Assembly: GCA_963931865.1 (NCBI GenBank)
Contig: OZ007510.1
Location: 7,293,399 to 7,357,398, forward strand
Length of the DNA stretch: 64,000 nucleotides
DNA from: Axinella damicornis
Lineage: Eukaryota; Porifera; Demospongiae; Axinellida; Axinellidae
Reading direction: 5' to 3'
The notes beneath the pieces are model-generated. The model saw only the letters and a list, made by a program, of their open reading frames with translations. It was not told the origin of the DNA and ran no database searches. Positions within the stretch are counted from its first letter, which is position 1. Every line of letters starts with the position of its first letter. Shown here piece after piece: positions 52,793 to 64,000 of this stretch. Made by a program: the position numbers and the translations under genes.

Positions 52793-53269
52793 AGCTCTAT
52801 CTAAACTGCTTGTAGTACCTCACAAGCAGAAGGGCCTGGTGTATTATCACAGAGGAATATCACCCCAAAAATGTTCACGTTACAGATTGCATCTTGCTAG
52901 AGTAACTACTTGTCCATGCGTAAGACGGTCACCCTCTCTTACGCATCACCCTCGCTAGCTAGATATGTCACGAGTTAACTGGCAAATCCATTCTACATCT
53001 TTGTATCCCATATGGGACTAAGTCTATGTACCAGGCCCTCCCTGTTCTTAACATATGCGACTGGATTTGCGAAAACGGACACAATTGTTACTACGCGAGG
53101 GTATAGTTCCGATCGCTTCCAAATTTTCATGGAGGCCCAAAAACCCTTCACACTCCTGGCCAGCTCCCAGCTGGGAGAGCGCCAGTGCTACCACTGCTAT
53201 GCTAATCTTTGAGCTAACACAGGACTAAAGCACTGCAAAACAACCACCTTCAACCATGCCAGATCACTA
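52793..53269. other. Unannotated stretch after the 14-bp array
   Basis: No gene recognised. Near 52912-52950 TGCGTAAGA and TCTTACGCA form a short inverted repeat. Confidence 0.4.
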
Positions 53270-53590
53270 CTACTTCCTTTTGTGGAGTCCTGGGCAGTGG
53301 CTGCTCCTCCAGAGGAGGGAGCAACTAGCTAGCACCAGGGACAACCAGTATTTCGTGTGCTGGGATATGAGTATGCGAAGTGTCTGCACAATCTTCCGGC
53401 GTGCCTGGGAAGTCACAACCCCTGTGTCAATAGACCGCTGTGTCCACCCACTGAATACATCTCGGTCGGGAATCTTGAAAGTACGATACCAACTGGACAC
53501 ATGCGACCCCTTAGAACGCCCCACAGGACAGCCTGCTGCTTTCCCACTGCATACCAGCCAGGTCAGCTGGGTAATTGAGACTCCATGCAT
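53270..53590 (-). pseudogene. Possible transposon-derived protein fragment
   Basis: A 106-codon frame whose middle (FKIPDRDVFSGWTQ...TSQARRKIVQTLRIL) resembles, from memory, a short domain (F.IP..W......T...R..IV..L) common in transposon-associated proteins of sponges and fish. No start, partner exon or complete domain is evident. It adjoins the Helitron fragment to its right. Weak support. Confidence 0.3.
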
Positions 53591-53795
53591 GCACTGTTGT
53601 CTCTGAGAATTATTACCACTAGCCTTTCAAGGAAGGCTCCATCCAGCGAATCTCTTTGGGAGCAACAAAAGCACTTCAGCTTGCTGAAGAAAAGAAGGGC
53701 AGAGGTGGCACCCACTTCTGATTCATTTTGCACTGATTTTGAGGTACGCATCCTCGTCTGTGTACCGTGCAGTGAGAGAGAGAGAGTGGCCTGAT

Positions 53796-54096
53796 AGCCA
53801 CCGAAACTCCAGAGGCGACTGTACGCGCTCTTATTCTCACTGACTTCTTGCCAGATCTCTTGCATGTTGCTCCTTTCAGCTTTTGTGACATAACCACTGA
53901 CGTAGTGAGCAAGAGCTAGCGATGATTCTGCCACAAACTGAATGTCAATGTTAGCTTGCCAGAGCATTAGCAAGATAGGGTTGTAATCATTTACTCTCAG
54001 TCCTCCTCTACACCAATCAAGGCAAGCAATTCTCTGCTCGACTTTAAATTTCCTGCAGTACGTGCCTGTATATACAAATAACATTGTGTGGGCCAT
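53796..54096 (-). mobile_element. Helitron replicase/helicase fragment
   Basis: The first 100 or so codons of a minus-strand frame that continues to 53563 carry LRVNDYNPILLMLWQANIDI, VAESSLALAHYVSGYVTKAE and NMQEIWQEVS, ending in YSRLWSFG. This is typical of the N-terminal region of Helitron Rep/helicase polyproteins. After SFG the similarity stops and the frame drifts into unrelated sequence. The rest of the protein, the helicase domain and the ends are missing, so it is a dead fragment. Confidence 0.7.
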
Positions 54097-54199
54097 GCAT
54101 GTGTGCTAGCTAACATGCTCATATTAAAATAACTAGCAGCTACAAAGTCAGTATCTGCTGCTTTAATAACAGCCTGTACTCTACTTCAATTTGATTCAG

Positions 54200-54686
54200 C
54201 AGGTGCACTAGGCTGTGTACCCCCAGGTGCACTAGGCTGTTCACCCCCAGGTGCATGCACCTGGCTGTGCACCCCCAGGTGCATGCACTAGGCTGTGCAC
54301 CCCCAGGTGCACTAGGCTGTGCACCCCCAGGTGCACTAGGCTGTGCACCCCCAGGTGCATGCACTAGGCTGTGCACCCCCAGGTGCACTAGGCTGTGCAC
54401 CCCCAGGTGCATGCGCTAGGCTGTGTACCCCCAGGTGCACTAGGCTGTGCACCCCCAGGTGCATGCACTAGGCTGTGCACCCCCAGGTGCACTAGGCTGT
54501 GCACCCCCAGGTGCACTAGGCTGTGCACCCCCAGGTGCATGCACTAGGCTGTGCACCCCCAGGTGCATGCACTAGGCTGTGCACCCCCAGGTGCATGCGC
54601 TAGGCTGTGCACCCCCAGGTGCACTAGGCTGTGCACCCCCAGGTGCATGCGCTAGGCTGTGCACCCCCAGGTGCACTAGGCTGTGC
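54200..54686. repeat. 24/28-bp minisatellite
   Basis: About 19 units of GTGCACTAGGCTGTGCACCC CCAG (24 bp), interspersed with 28-bp units carrying ATGC inserted after GTGC. Each unit contains GTGCAC-type palindromes. Non-coding; ORFs through it are by-products. Confidence 0.9.
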
Positions 54687-55110
54687 AGCTAGCTGCCTCC
54701 TACATGGAGTCTTTAGTAGCTATTGTCCTCTGGTGCTATTTCAGTGACGGTCAGGTGATTTGTCCTCCCAAGCTTAGCCAGCATGTTCCTAGCATGTTCT
54801 GGAAGGCGAACACTGTCAGTGAGCTTGAACACACGGGAGATTCTCTCTCGCCCTTGTTGAAGCAGCCCTCTCTGTATGTCATCTGCCTTGTACTCGTAGC
54901 CAGTCTGTTATTAACAGTGGAAACCAGGCCCTTTTCTCCTCACCGTCTCAGGCCTGGGAACAAGGTTAGTTTGAGTCTAACACCAACTTTGTTCTTAGGC
55001 AGCATAAGAATTGGCATGGGCTGCATGAATTATAGTGAAGATGCATCTAACAGTGCGTCTTGCTCGGTATTCTGACGTGGCAATGCAAAAACGTGCAACA
55101 AAGGAATACA
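54687..55110. other. Spacer with an unrecognised ORF
   Basis: A plus-strand frame at 54683-55075 (130 codons) begins at the minisatellite edge and has one hydrophobic stretch (YVICLVLVASLLLTV). It matches no family and is probably chance. Confidence 0.35.
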
Positions 55111-55188
55111 TAGGCCTTCTACACCTCCAGTTTTTGATTGCTGCAAGCGATCAAAACTGGAGGTGTAGAAGGCCTGGGAGCGAGGCTA
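55111..55188. mobile_element. Small palindromic MITE with 8-bp target duplication
   Basis: Arms GGCCTTCTACACCTCCAGTT and AACTGGAGGTGTAGAAGGCC around a short loop. The right end is CTGGGAGCGAGGCTA, as in 13978-14095; the left end has lost the matching dozen bases. GGAATACA flanks it at 55103-55110 and 55189-55196. A related arm occurs at 58699-58735. Confidence 0.8.
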
Positions 55189-55300
55189 GGAATACAGGTA
55201 CATGCATGCACTAATTGCACACCACCAATAATTAACAAACTGGTTTGTGTCAGTCCTCTCACAAATGACTGAAATGTACTACATGGTCTTATTCCATTAT

Positions 55301-55349
<49 letters not shown>

Positions 55350-55711
55350 CAGCCTGGATTCTCCTACTCTGAAGTGGTCAAGTGCACAAATGATACCACT
55401 GCCGGAAGTGTGATGGCCAGGTGTGTGAGAGAGGTGGCAGCATGCTGTGTGAATACACCCACTAAGTAAAATTGTGCTCCAACTGTGCTCCTACTACACA
55501 ATAGACTTAATAGCTGATACCTGATACATAATACACCTAATACCTTTGATGTAACGCCACAATATGCGATACCGGATGTAAACACATCACTTCTGATACC
55601 CATCTGGTGGAATGCTCAAATGATATGTTAGCATACCATAAAAATACGTCATAAAAATTTAATTCCTTATGTGTTAATAGTTATGTCATCCGATCCATAT
55701 ATCTGTTACAC
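55189..55711. other. 3' flank of TTC30
   Basis: Contains a (CA)21 microsatellite at 55303-55344. No gene seen; probably includes the 3'UTR of TTC30. Confidence 0.6.
55303..55344 (+). repeat. (CA)21 microsatellite
   Basis: Uninterrupted CA dinucleotide run of 42 nt. Confidence 0.95.
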
Positions 55712-58700
55712 TCATATGAGTTTCAAGAAGAGTGCCTTGAGTAGCCTTGCTTCGTAAGTGACTGTGTTGCATCCACCGTGCAGTGTATGCTGCTGTAGAG
55801 GCTGCTCCACTGCTGTGGGCACATTGCAACCATAAGCTGTGAAACGGGGAGAAATTAGATCATTGTACTGGTCAGTAGTCACAGCTTGATAGGGTGTTTA
55901 TCTACAGCAGTATAACATTACTTGCTGTTACCTTGTGTCACAAGTGATATGCACTTGTACTCACCTTCACAATGCTCCAGGAACTGAATAATCTCCTGAG
56001 CAATGACATCCTTCAGCATGACCATGTGCTTGGCCTGCATGAGGATGGAAAGTGTGGCCTCATTATACGTACCTTGGCCTCCTAGTCAACAGTTAGCATT
56101 ACAATCCTTTTGTACTGAGCAAGAGTAGGGTTGTTATAGATGACTGCAGTCCATATGCCACAGCACTCTTCAGTGACTCGTACAGTGTCTGTCAGCCTGA
56201 TGGCTAGACATGTACCATCATTCAAGTATACACAATTTAATCACATGCACTTACCATATTTTCTACGAGAGAACTAAAGCAGCGCTTGGCATAAAACCAT
56301 GTGTCAGTTCCAAGCTGTGAAGGTCAGAAGGAAGACACAGTCACATGAGTGACTGATAGTGTATGAGGATTGGAGAGGGGGTTGGAGAACGATTCTTACC
56401 TTCTTGCTATAGGGCTCCAGACTCTTCATGATACGTGAAACACCAAATTCATAATTCCCCTTGGCACAGTATAAGGTTCTGTGATAATAGAATACCTTGC
56501 ATTTCAAAACAGTGAGCTTAGGATACGAAGCTACTGAAAAGGAGGTGAGAATGGATACATGGGGGCATAAAAGATATGACTTTCCTTGTTAATTGAAGAA
56601 ACTTACCCAATTACAAGGTTAACGATGCACAAGTGATAGAGTTTCCTGTCAGGATCGTCATACGAAATTTCCTCCTAAATTTATACATGCATGTAGGAGC
56701 AAGTGTGTATATGTATGAGGAATAAGTATGTATGTAAGTACGTACAATCTGGTTGTCAAAGGCAAGTGTTCACTGTGTCAACCCACCTCTTCCTTCTCAA
56801 TCTTTTTCATTATCTCTTCTGCCTATAAGAGGATTGAATATTAAATTAAATACATGCCGTCTTCCCTACCTTGTTTCATACGTAACTCATCAGCGTTCTA
56901 CTGTCCATACATGTTGTTACATTTCAATGGGGTTTTTCTAAGGAGCAGGTGCATGCTACGAATCAAGAGATTGCTATATATACCTACAGAAGAGACCACG
57001 GATCAGAGAGAATAGGCTATGCCATAGGAAAGAATTAATGATGAGAGGGGCTAATTATTATGCTTGTGGCCCCTAGACATTTATCCGTCCATGTAAAACC
57101 GTCTGTCCTATCAGTGTGCTTTCACAGTTACCTAAATCGATCATGGAGTCTACCAACTCCAATGCTCTAACATGTGTACGAAACGAAGGACATAAGTAAT
57201 ACATACACACACTATACCTCTTCAGTGTGGCTAGTCATGATGTAAGACACACACAGGTTGGATAGAATAATGGCACTGATACCCAACAGCTGTGAGTGAG
57301 AGGGAAATGAACAGAATGACCAGCAGTTGGACTGCCTTTTGAACACTCTATCATGTACGTACATAGTACATTGATCCAGTAACACGCATTACCATTGTAT
57401 GGTGAACATATTTGATTTTAAAAGACCCTAACGTTATACAGAGTTATACAGTTGTATCCAAACCAAGTGCGGATCACAGGTTGTGACTACTTGCCCAGCT
57501 GCTTACATTGTCATAGTTCTTCTTCACAATTGCCTCATAGAAACCAGTAGCCTCTTTGAACTTGGTCTCCTACATAGCACAGAATGCATAAACACAGATT
57601 TTGTCCAAAAGAATTCAACTGCATTATGTGGGAGAAACAGGGTCTCTTTCCCAACCTGAGTGGGAATGAGGTCCAATACAGACGTACCTGCATGAAGAGG
57701 ACATGGGCAACATTTAGTTTCCATGCGTCATGTTCACTGCAGAATTCCACACTCTTTCTGAAGATCTTCTCGACTTGCTGGTAGTCGTCCTTGTCCCAGT
57801 AGATCCTCGCCTGGGACATCAGCACTGGAACATAGCTGTGGGAGGGCGATGGGGCAGAGTAGGTGCGCTGGTGTGTATCAGGTTTGGGATGGAACTGAGT
57901 GGAAACAGGCTTGGAATGGGATCAGGATAGAATGTAGTTGGGAGTGTAACAGGAACAGTATGGAGGAAGGACAACAATTATTGGGATAGGAGGCAAGTAA
58001 AGTCAATATGAGTGCAGAACTCTATGCAAAAGATCTTCAAACCTCACAGGGCAGCCACCAATGTGGAAGTTTTTAAAATTATTGAAGTAGCTGGCACTAG
58101 GACTCAGTACTTAACATACCATTCCAGAGTCTCATCGTACTCCTCCACAACCCTCTTTACAGCCTCGTCATCGTGGTTCTGCCGGTGCTCTTGCACTTGC
58201 TTGGTGAGTTTGCGCAGCTTATCCGTGTGGTGTGTTGCAATCTCATCCAGCTTGCGGAATGCCTGTAGCAGGCATCAGTGAAATTGGGGAAGATGAAGAT
58301 ATATACGTAGGGTAAAATCTGAAACTCTCAGTTGTTATCCAAACAACATCCAGTCCATGCCCAAAGTGCAAGGATCCATGGTCTTTTTTTTCACCAAGAC
58401 CACATTCATTACTTCCTCTACCCCAGTCTGGCCAGGCTTGTACTACATACAATGTATGGCAAAGAGCTGGAAATACACATGTATATCATTGTGGAAAATG
58501 CAGGTATTGGCTTCACAAAACAATAGGCCACCCCTCAAATGCCCAGATAAACCATCTAGGCATTGTCTATGTCGCCCAGCATTAGAGTAATGGGGTGACT
58601 GATTCAGTGATATTGTGTATTAGCTAGCTAGTGATATATTATAGCCTTGTTCCCAGGCCATTCCCACCCAGCCTCGTTCCCAGGCCATTCGAACCCAGCC

Positions 58701-61700
58701 TCGTTCCCAGGCCTTCTATACCTCCAGTTTTTGATCACTTATGTACAGTATGCAAAAACGGTACTTGCAGTATGCAAATATGGTGGGAGGAGATCTGATC
58801 ACGCACAGTGACATACTGTAGACAGAGGGTAGTAGACGCACGTGGTGGCGGTGCCTGACGAAGAATCTCAAATCCCTTTCTTGTAGTGTCAGTCCGAGGG
58901 CTGCAGACTAGAGTGTGTACAAGGCAGCATCAATACCATTCATCGTGACACCATGGATGGGTTGACGGCATTGGCATTGTGAATGATGAACAGTATTGAT
59001 GCTGCCTTGTGAATGCTCTGGCCTCCGCCTCCAGCCCTCGGATTGACGTTACAAGAAATGGCTTCGAGATCCTTAGTGGCCACCGCCCCTCTGCCTGTCT
59101 ACATGACGTCACCACACCCAACCAAATATTCCAGGCCTTCCCCTTCCATATTTGCATACTGCAAGAGATCAAGGAATGGAAATAAGAATGGCCTGGGAAT
59201 GAGGATAGTGATACGCATATTTTATTTAGCACTGCTATGGCATGTACAGTTCAAACAACAGCGTGGACGTTAGAATGCATACCTCTTCTGGGGAAGTTTG
59301 CTGTATGATTTTAGCATCAATAAACTCATAGAGGTAGGGAGAGAGGCACTTGTAGGTGAGATGGGCATTCTCGGCTAAAACATCTGCTGCTAGATCATAG
59401 TACTGAGGTGTGTGTGTCAGAGAGAGAGACAGAGATCTCAGGGCGATGATTGACTGAGAAAGAGTGGTGAAGAGCTTGGATCCACACGCACCTCATACTT
59501 GACGTAGAGCAGCAGGAGATTAGCAAATGTCTCTACAGAGGAAAGGTAAGGTAGATTCATATGCCTCCCTGCCTCTCCCAGATGCCTACACAACACAAAC
59601 ACACAAACGTGCACACACACAGATACAAGCACCAACTCACCAGGCGGACAGGACACTTGCTGTAGCAGAAACTGCAGCTTCTCAAACCCCTGTGTGGGGT
59701 TGTCCTCCATGTTCATGAGTGCTATGTTGTGCAGTGTCACTGGGTCTAGCTCCTGATGAGCAACCAAAGATGGACGAGTCAAAATTATAGTACAGAGTGA
59801 CTATGATCATTATTACAGAGATTGAAACGAATCTGACATGATTATTTTGTTTGATGTGGCCGAATAGCTAAATTTGTTCACTTCAATATTGTCAGTGATA
59901 CAAAGGTGGAGGTTCTGCCTTTTTGCAGGTGGTATGTATGCATACATGCACTTTTCATTCTTGTATCGTTCCCAGGCCCCCACTGGCCAGCATTTTGTCT
60001 CTTGTAGTACCGCAAAATTAATTGACAGAAAGCTGGGTGGGGCCTGGGAATGAGGCAAGACTTTCATTATCTGAATGAATGATGTAATGACAGCTTGATG
60101 TAGGGGAGAATCTGAACATTTCAGTTCATGTATCAGCTAGGCTTTCATGTATTCCGCTGACGAAGGCCTACAGACTGAATGTCTAGATTTGGACACCCAA
60201 CACCACGATTGGATAAAGACTCCCGGTGATCAAAGGCCTACGTAACACTTCCAGTATAGTTTTCTGTTGCATGGTCTGGTTCCAGTTTCAGTCGCCATTA
60301 TTTCATCAGATGTAGTGTAAGTGAGCAAGCTGTGGATATCTGCATCACACAGTACAGCGTACCTGTTATCCACGCAACATATGTATACCCATACACAAAT
60401 GAGTTTCTAGAGCATTGTAGAACATCTCACCTCTTCCGATCGAGGTGGCATATCAGTTATAGCCTCTTGAGCTGCTTCATCTTAGAGAAAGAGACAATAG
60501 ACAGAGGGAAGTGTTACATACCACAACGGTAGTATTTGCTGCAATTTTAATCAAATTGTGCAATCAAAGCAGTGTATCAGTCATTGACATCCACAGGCCT
60601 GACTGCAAGCATCTTGACAACTGTACACACATTATAATCATTGTGCACTCACAGTTTCTCAGCTGGTATTCAATCGCTGCCTTCAGGTTGAATGTCTCCA
60701 CCAGAGCAGTCTCATGAAGCACCTGAAAGTGACATCAGTATCACAATCACACTAGGTAGCTGCCAAGTGCATGTTCAATTGCCAGTTAGATCCGCTTCCT
60801 AGCATTTGGCTTGTGTACTATATCAATAGCTTATTCACAGTTTGTAATTAGCCTACAATCATGATCATCAATTTGAACACGAGGCATCTACATTAATTGT
60901 GTACATATGTAAGCTCAGATGCCGTTCCAAGGCTCTTGTGCAGGAACGAGGCTGATGCCATGCATCTGTGTAAATATTCTGTTGCTGGAGTTCCTTGGTA
61001 CTACACTGGCTAGTGCTTCCAGGCAGACCTACATGTCATGCACACACAATGTACCCTGCTGATCACAGCACAGTATTTCTGAACGACATCATAACACCTG
61101 TGAATAAGACTCACAGTCTCAGGCCTCACATCTAACTACTAGAGAGTAACACTTGAGTTTCAGAAGGCCTGAAGCTACCACAAGAGGTTCATGTTGACCA
61201 CCAACCTGTGTGTTCCCGACACTTCTGATATCCACTCCCTCTGTCTGCATCCCCACACTCAACTCTGCATGCGCCACCAGTCACAGAAGGGAACACACAT
61301 GCACATACGTTCATATGAAGGGCTCATATAGTCAGTGGCCTCATACATCAAACAATACATTATTTTATACATGTATGTATAAAAATAATAGTAACAAAAT
61401 GCTTTGTGTTGTCTATACCTATATGCATGAGGAGGTGAGAGTCACTAACCAGGGTGTTCCTTGATTCCTCTCTCAATGATCTCTGAGATGAACTTGAGGG
61501 CAGCTGCATATTGCCTCATCATGTAGTGACAGAGGGCGATGCAGTAGCATGTGTCTGTGAGGGAAAGGAGAGAGGAATACAGAGATAAAAGATAGAGATT
61601 ACTATGTACATGTGACCAGGCAGTGATACTGTGTTAGCGGGAAACTATTGAGAACAAAACTATGAACAGTTTGGAGCAAGAAATGCTGGATACACAGTGA

Positions 61701-63210
61701 ATGCCGCAGTGACGATGATGTCATCATGCACTATTGAGAGGTTGTCATCAACTCTTGCTAACGTTGGACTTCATAGGAGAGTTACTTGAGTGACCAAGGG
61801 TAACACTCATGTGACCTACATAGCTACGATAGTAAATGTCTAACGTTAGTTGATGTCTGAGAATTGCACCTACACCATATGCATATGTAAGTACGTACCT
61901 CCTCTGAAGCCCATTACTGTCAGCACCGTATTGAACTTGGCACATGCCTCCTCATAACGTTTCTCCTGTGCAGAGAGGGAACAAGTGTGACGCAGTGCAG
62001 TAGTTCAAGCATGCTTGCATTTGATGGGACAGGCTGAACTGGGTTAACTCAGCACACACTAGAAAGCATTTCCAATCTCTTCAATTATAAACTGTCTGAG
62101 AATGATATTAGCTGAGTCGGCAGACATATTCTCCAGGATCTAGAGACATGTTTTCCACTTTGCACTGTGTTTTGTAGTAGATGTGTTATTCGGCTTTATT
62201 GCATCAAAACCCTTGATGGCACCTTGAAGAGCACACAGCCCATGTTGAATTCAGTATCAGGGTCATCAACGGCACACTGCTCGACCAGAGTCTGTGGATG
62301 AAATACCATACCGGTAATACTGTAACATACATACGTACAGGAAGAGAGACATGAGTTAATTTACCTTAGCATTTGGCAGGTCCTCTTCAGCATATTTAAT
62401 TGCAGCTTGGAGCTTCACAACCTACACCATGTACCAGCAGATGCGTGTGATTATTTGACAATACCAAACTCATAATACTTGCTCATATTAACATATGCAT
62501 ACCTTAGGCTGATAGGCCTGGTTCTCAATCTGGCAGGAGGCCTTCACCGCCTCAGGGAAGGAGCAGGCCTTATAGAGGCACTGTGAATATGAGGAAGGGG
62601 GAAATACGTGTGTGTGTGACAGATAAATAGACGCTTGAGAGGAAGCTAATGTAGGGATGGGTGTGCACTTCCATGCTAGGAGAGTGTCTGGAGCATACTC
62701 TGAGACCAATTTTGGGGGGTAGTTGATTTTGCCCCTTCTTCCCCCCCCCCCCCCCCCCCCCCCCCCCCCAGTGAGAGACATTACCAGAGTGCAAAGGTAG
62801 CTGGAGGTATGCACGCACCAAGTTCAGTACTCAATCAACAGTAACATGTATACCCATGAGCCCATGAGCCCCCTTCGTTGCCGTAGGTGGCTCACGGGCT
62901 CCTGGTGTACCTGTGCATAGTAAACTCTGTAGTCGTCCACATCTGGGTGTAACTGCACCAACTGCTCATAGCTGCAGGCAATAAGAAGTAAACACTCGTA
63001 GCCACAGTGAAAGACAGCGCTACTAGCATGACTCATATCCAGTCTTGGAATGACTGGAATCCATTACTACTGGCATTACAATGCTCAAATGCAACACTGT
63101 AGACATATGTGCATAATTCTAGTTCCTTCTCTTCCTTACCACTCTGAGGCTGACTGGAAGTCTTGCAGACGGTAGTAGCAGAAACCAAGCAGTGACAGAG
63201 CCGCTCGAGA
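55712..63210 (-). CDS. ttc30: TTC30/IFT70 intraflagellar transport TPR protein (5' exon(s) missing)
   Basis: Twenty-three exons join in continuous phase, giving 607 residues: 63140-63210, 62911-62971, 62503-62580, 62365-62421, 62223-62291, 61899-61965, 61450-61554, 61206-61264, 60653-60722, 60431-60480, 59641-59752, 59492-59532, 59283-59402, 58120-58262, 57688-57835, 57507-57569, 57218-57289, 56787-56822, 56607-56674, 56400-56478, 56255-56314, 55965-56034, 55712-55836. All sites are GT-AG. Hallmarks of TTC30 along the whole length: LLGFCYYRLQ, FNLKAAIEYQLRNY, DMPPR, LDPVTLHN, FEKLQFLLQQ, FRKSVEFC, KLNVAHVLFMQ, NLCVSYIMTS, TLYCAKGNYEFG, KRCF. TTC30 is an all-TPR subunit that wraps IFT52 in the IFT-B complex and is needed for cilium assembly. 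Only about 45 N-terminal residues are missing, beyond the right edge. It is intact; introns hold MITEs and a C29 tract. Confidence 0.94.
58642..59209. mobile_element. ~0.57-kb foldback element in a TTC30 intron
   Basis: Lies between exons 58120-58262 and 59283-59402. The left end, TAGCCTTGTTCCCAGGCCATTC, is followed by two more copies of AGCCTCGTTCCCAGGCC (58670, 58698). The right end is GAATGGCCTGGGAATGAGGATA. Inner arms also pair: AAGGCAGCATCAATAC/GTATTGATGCTGCCTT and AGTCCGAGGGCTG/CAGCCCTCGGATT. The repeated heads suggest nested insertion of related MITEs. Confidence 0.75.
59966..60056. mobile_element. Small foldback MITE in a TTC30 intron
   Basis: TCGTTCCCAGGCCCC at the left pairs with GGGGCCTGGGAATGAGGC at the right, about 90 bp apart; same terminal words as the MITE family. 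Confidence 0.65.
62741..62769 (+). repeat. C29 homopolymer in a TTC30 intron
   Basis: Twenty-nine consecutive C between exons 62503-62580 and 62911-62971. The Gly-rich minus-strand ORFs across it are artefacts. Confidence 0.9.
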
Positions 63211-64000
63211 CTGGTAAGAGTAAAACAAAACAGTACAGATAGGCCTTTTGTTGTACCATGAAACAATTGTATGTACATCTAATTCTCAGAGCTTTAGTTT
63301 GCGTTTTTTCTCTCTCAATGAATGTTCTTATGGATTGCAATAAAAAGGTTACCAAATATAAAATGAAGCAAGAGTGCAGGCAGGGGATGAAAACCATGTG
63401 AGCAGTTCAGAAACAAACAGGAGATTAAAATATTCTGACAAAAGCTCAGGATAAATGAAGTAGACCAGAGAGTGCATATAGCTGATCTTCAGATGAGCAA
63501 CTGCATTATGATGTACATCTGCCATTTTGTGTGGCAGTAGTCTGTCTCATTCCCAGACCCCTTAGCAGGGTCTGGGAATGAGACATAGTATGTAACTCCA
63601 TACGATAGCTTTGGCATGAAATTAGACTCAATTAGACTGGTGGCTTCTGAGTTGACTCCTGCATAGATGGAGTGGAAGGTTCTCTGATACCCATTTATGA
63701 TCGGAAAAGCTATTTGCTGACGTTTCAACTGTCATCATCAGGGCAAAAGCAAAAAGTTGAAACGTCGGCAAAATCTCAAGTTGGTAGGTATCACATTCAG
63801 AGAACCTTCTACTTCGTTTGGAACTATGACATAGAGGTATAACTTTGTGCCAAGATTGGCACAGTTTGGAAACCATTTCTACCAACATTTTGACATCGTT
63901 TGCGAGCCCTTACAGGCTTCTTAACAAGTAGGTGCGAATTGTAGCCCAGCCCTTTAAGGCATTTTGTGCAACTGCTATCTTGCGAGTGATGGAACCCTAA
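63211..64000. other. TTC30 intron with small foldback repeats
   Basis: No further TTC30 exon was found, so the N-terminal exon(s) lie beyond 64000. 63547-63584 is a hairpin (TGTCTCATTCCCAGACCC / GGGTCTGGGAATGAGACA). 63675-63817 is a foldback with arms AAGGTTCTCTGATACC and inner GACGTTTCAACT/AGTTGAAACGTC. No coding sequence supported. Confidence 0.6.

Noticed and set aside
52385..52804. Repetitive protein of GTGRPELAARNWPP units
   Set aside because: The 14-bp unit simply lacks stops in several frames. Overlapping frames encode the same peptide, so it is not evidence of selection on a protein.

Overview
This is animal nuclear DNA, and it looks like a sponge (Porifera, probably a demosponge). 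The reasons are GT-AG introns in ordinary genes, TATA-box promoters, many small palindromic transposons, Helitron debris, minisatellites, and an intraflagellar-transport gene split into many tiny exons. The main content is a tandem family of very large, mostly intronless, receptor-like genes. I recall this architecture from uncharacterised sponge and choanoflagellate proteins, but could not search to confirm it. No bacterial operons, rRNA, tRNA or CRISPR arrays were recognised.

Layout. 284-565: the 3' end of an unrecognised plus-strand gene. 0.6-4.3 kb: repeats, including a MITE with target-site duplications. 4.4-9.35 kb: family gene A1 (+), with promoter and a 5'UTR intron. 10.3-11.5 kb: a truncated, frameshifted family copy (-). 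12-17 kb: transposon-rich DNA. 17.4-21.0 and 24.1-27.8 kb: the closely related pair B1 and B2 (-), which share duplicated flanks. 29.8-33.4 kb: B3 (-), whose first ATG directly abuts a 31-nt C tract. 34.5-37.05 kb: a multi-exon gene (-) with a SAP-like C-terminus and a duplicated exon. 37.35-37.9 kb: a 40-bp minisatellite. 38.3-42.0 kb: B4 (-). 42.96-43.64 kb: a secreted expansin-like double-psi beta-barrel protein (+). 47.2-51.7 kb: A2 (+), with the same promoter as A1. 52.0-52.4 kb: a broken A-type copy interrupted by a 14-bp tandem array. 53.3-54.7 kb: transposon-derived fragments and a 24/28-bp minisatellite. 55.7-63.2 kb: TTC30/IFT70 (-), with 23 exons in the window and the N-terminal exon(s) outside it.

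The six intact family genes encode proteins of about 1,200-1,300 residues. Each has a signal peptide, a short Cys-containing N-terminal module, a long Asn/Gly-rich region that reads as a right-handed parallel beta-helix (GGA[LI], FxxN and NN motifs, many N-glycosylation sequons), a Cys-rich juxtamembrane module, about eight membrane helices with a strongly conserved core, and a cytosolic tail ending in PPVVxFxxYREP. They look like cell-surface receptors or adhesion proteins expanding by local duplication. Their function is unknown, and roles in recognition or immunity are only inference. TTC30/IFT70 (ciliary transport) and the expansin-like protein are unrelated neighbours.
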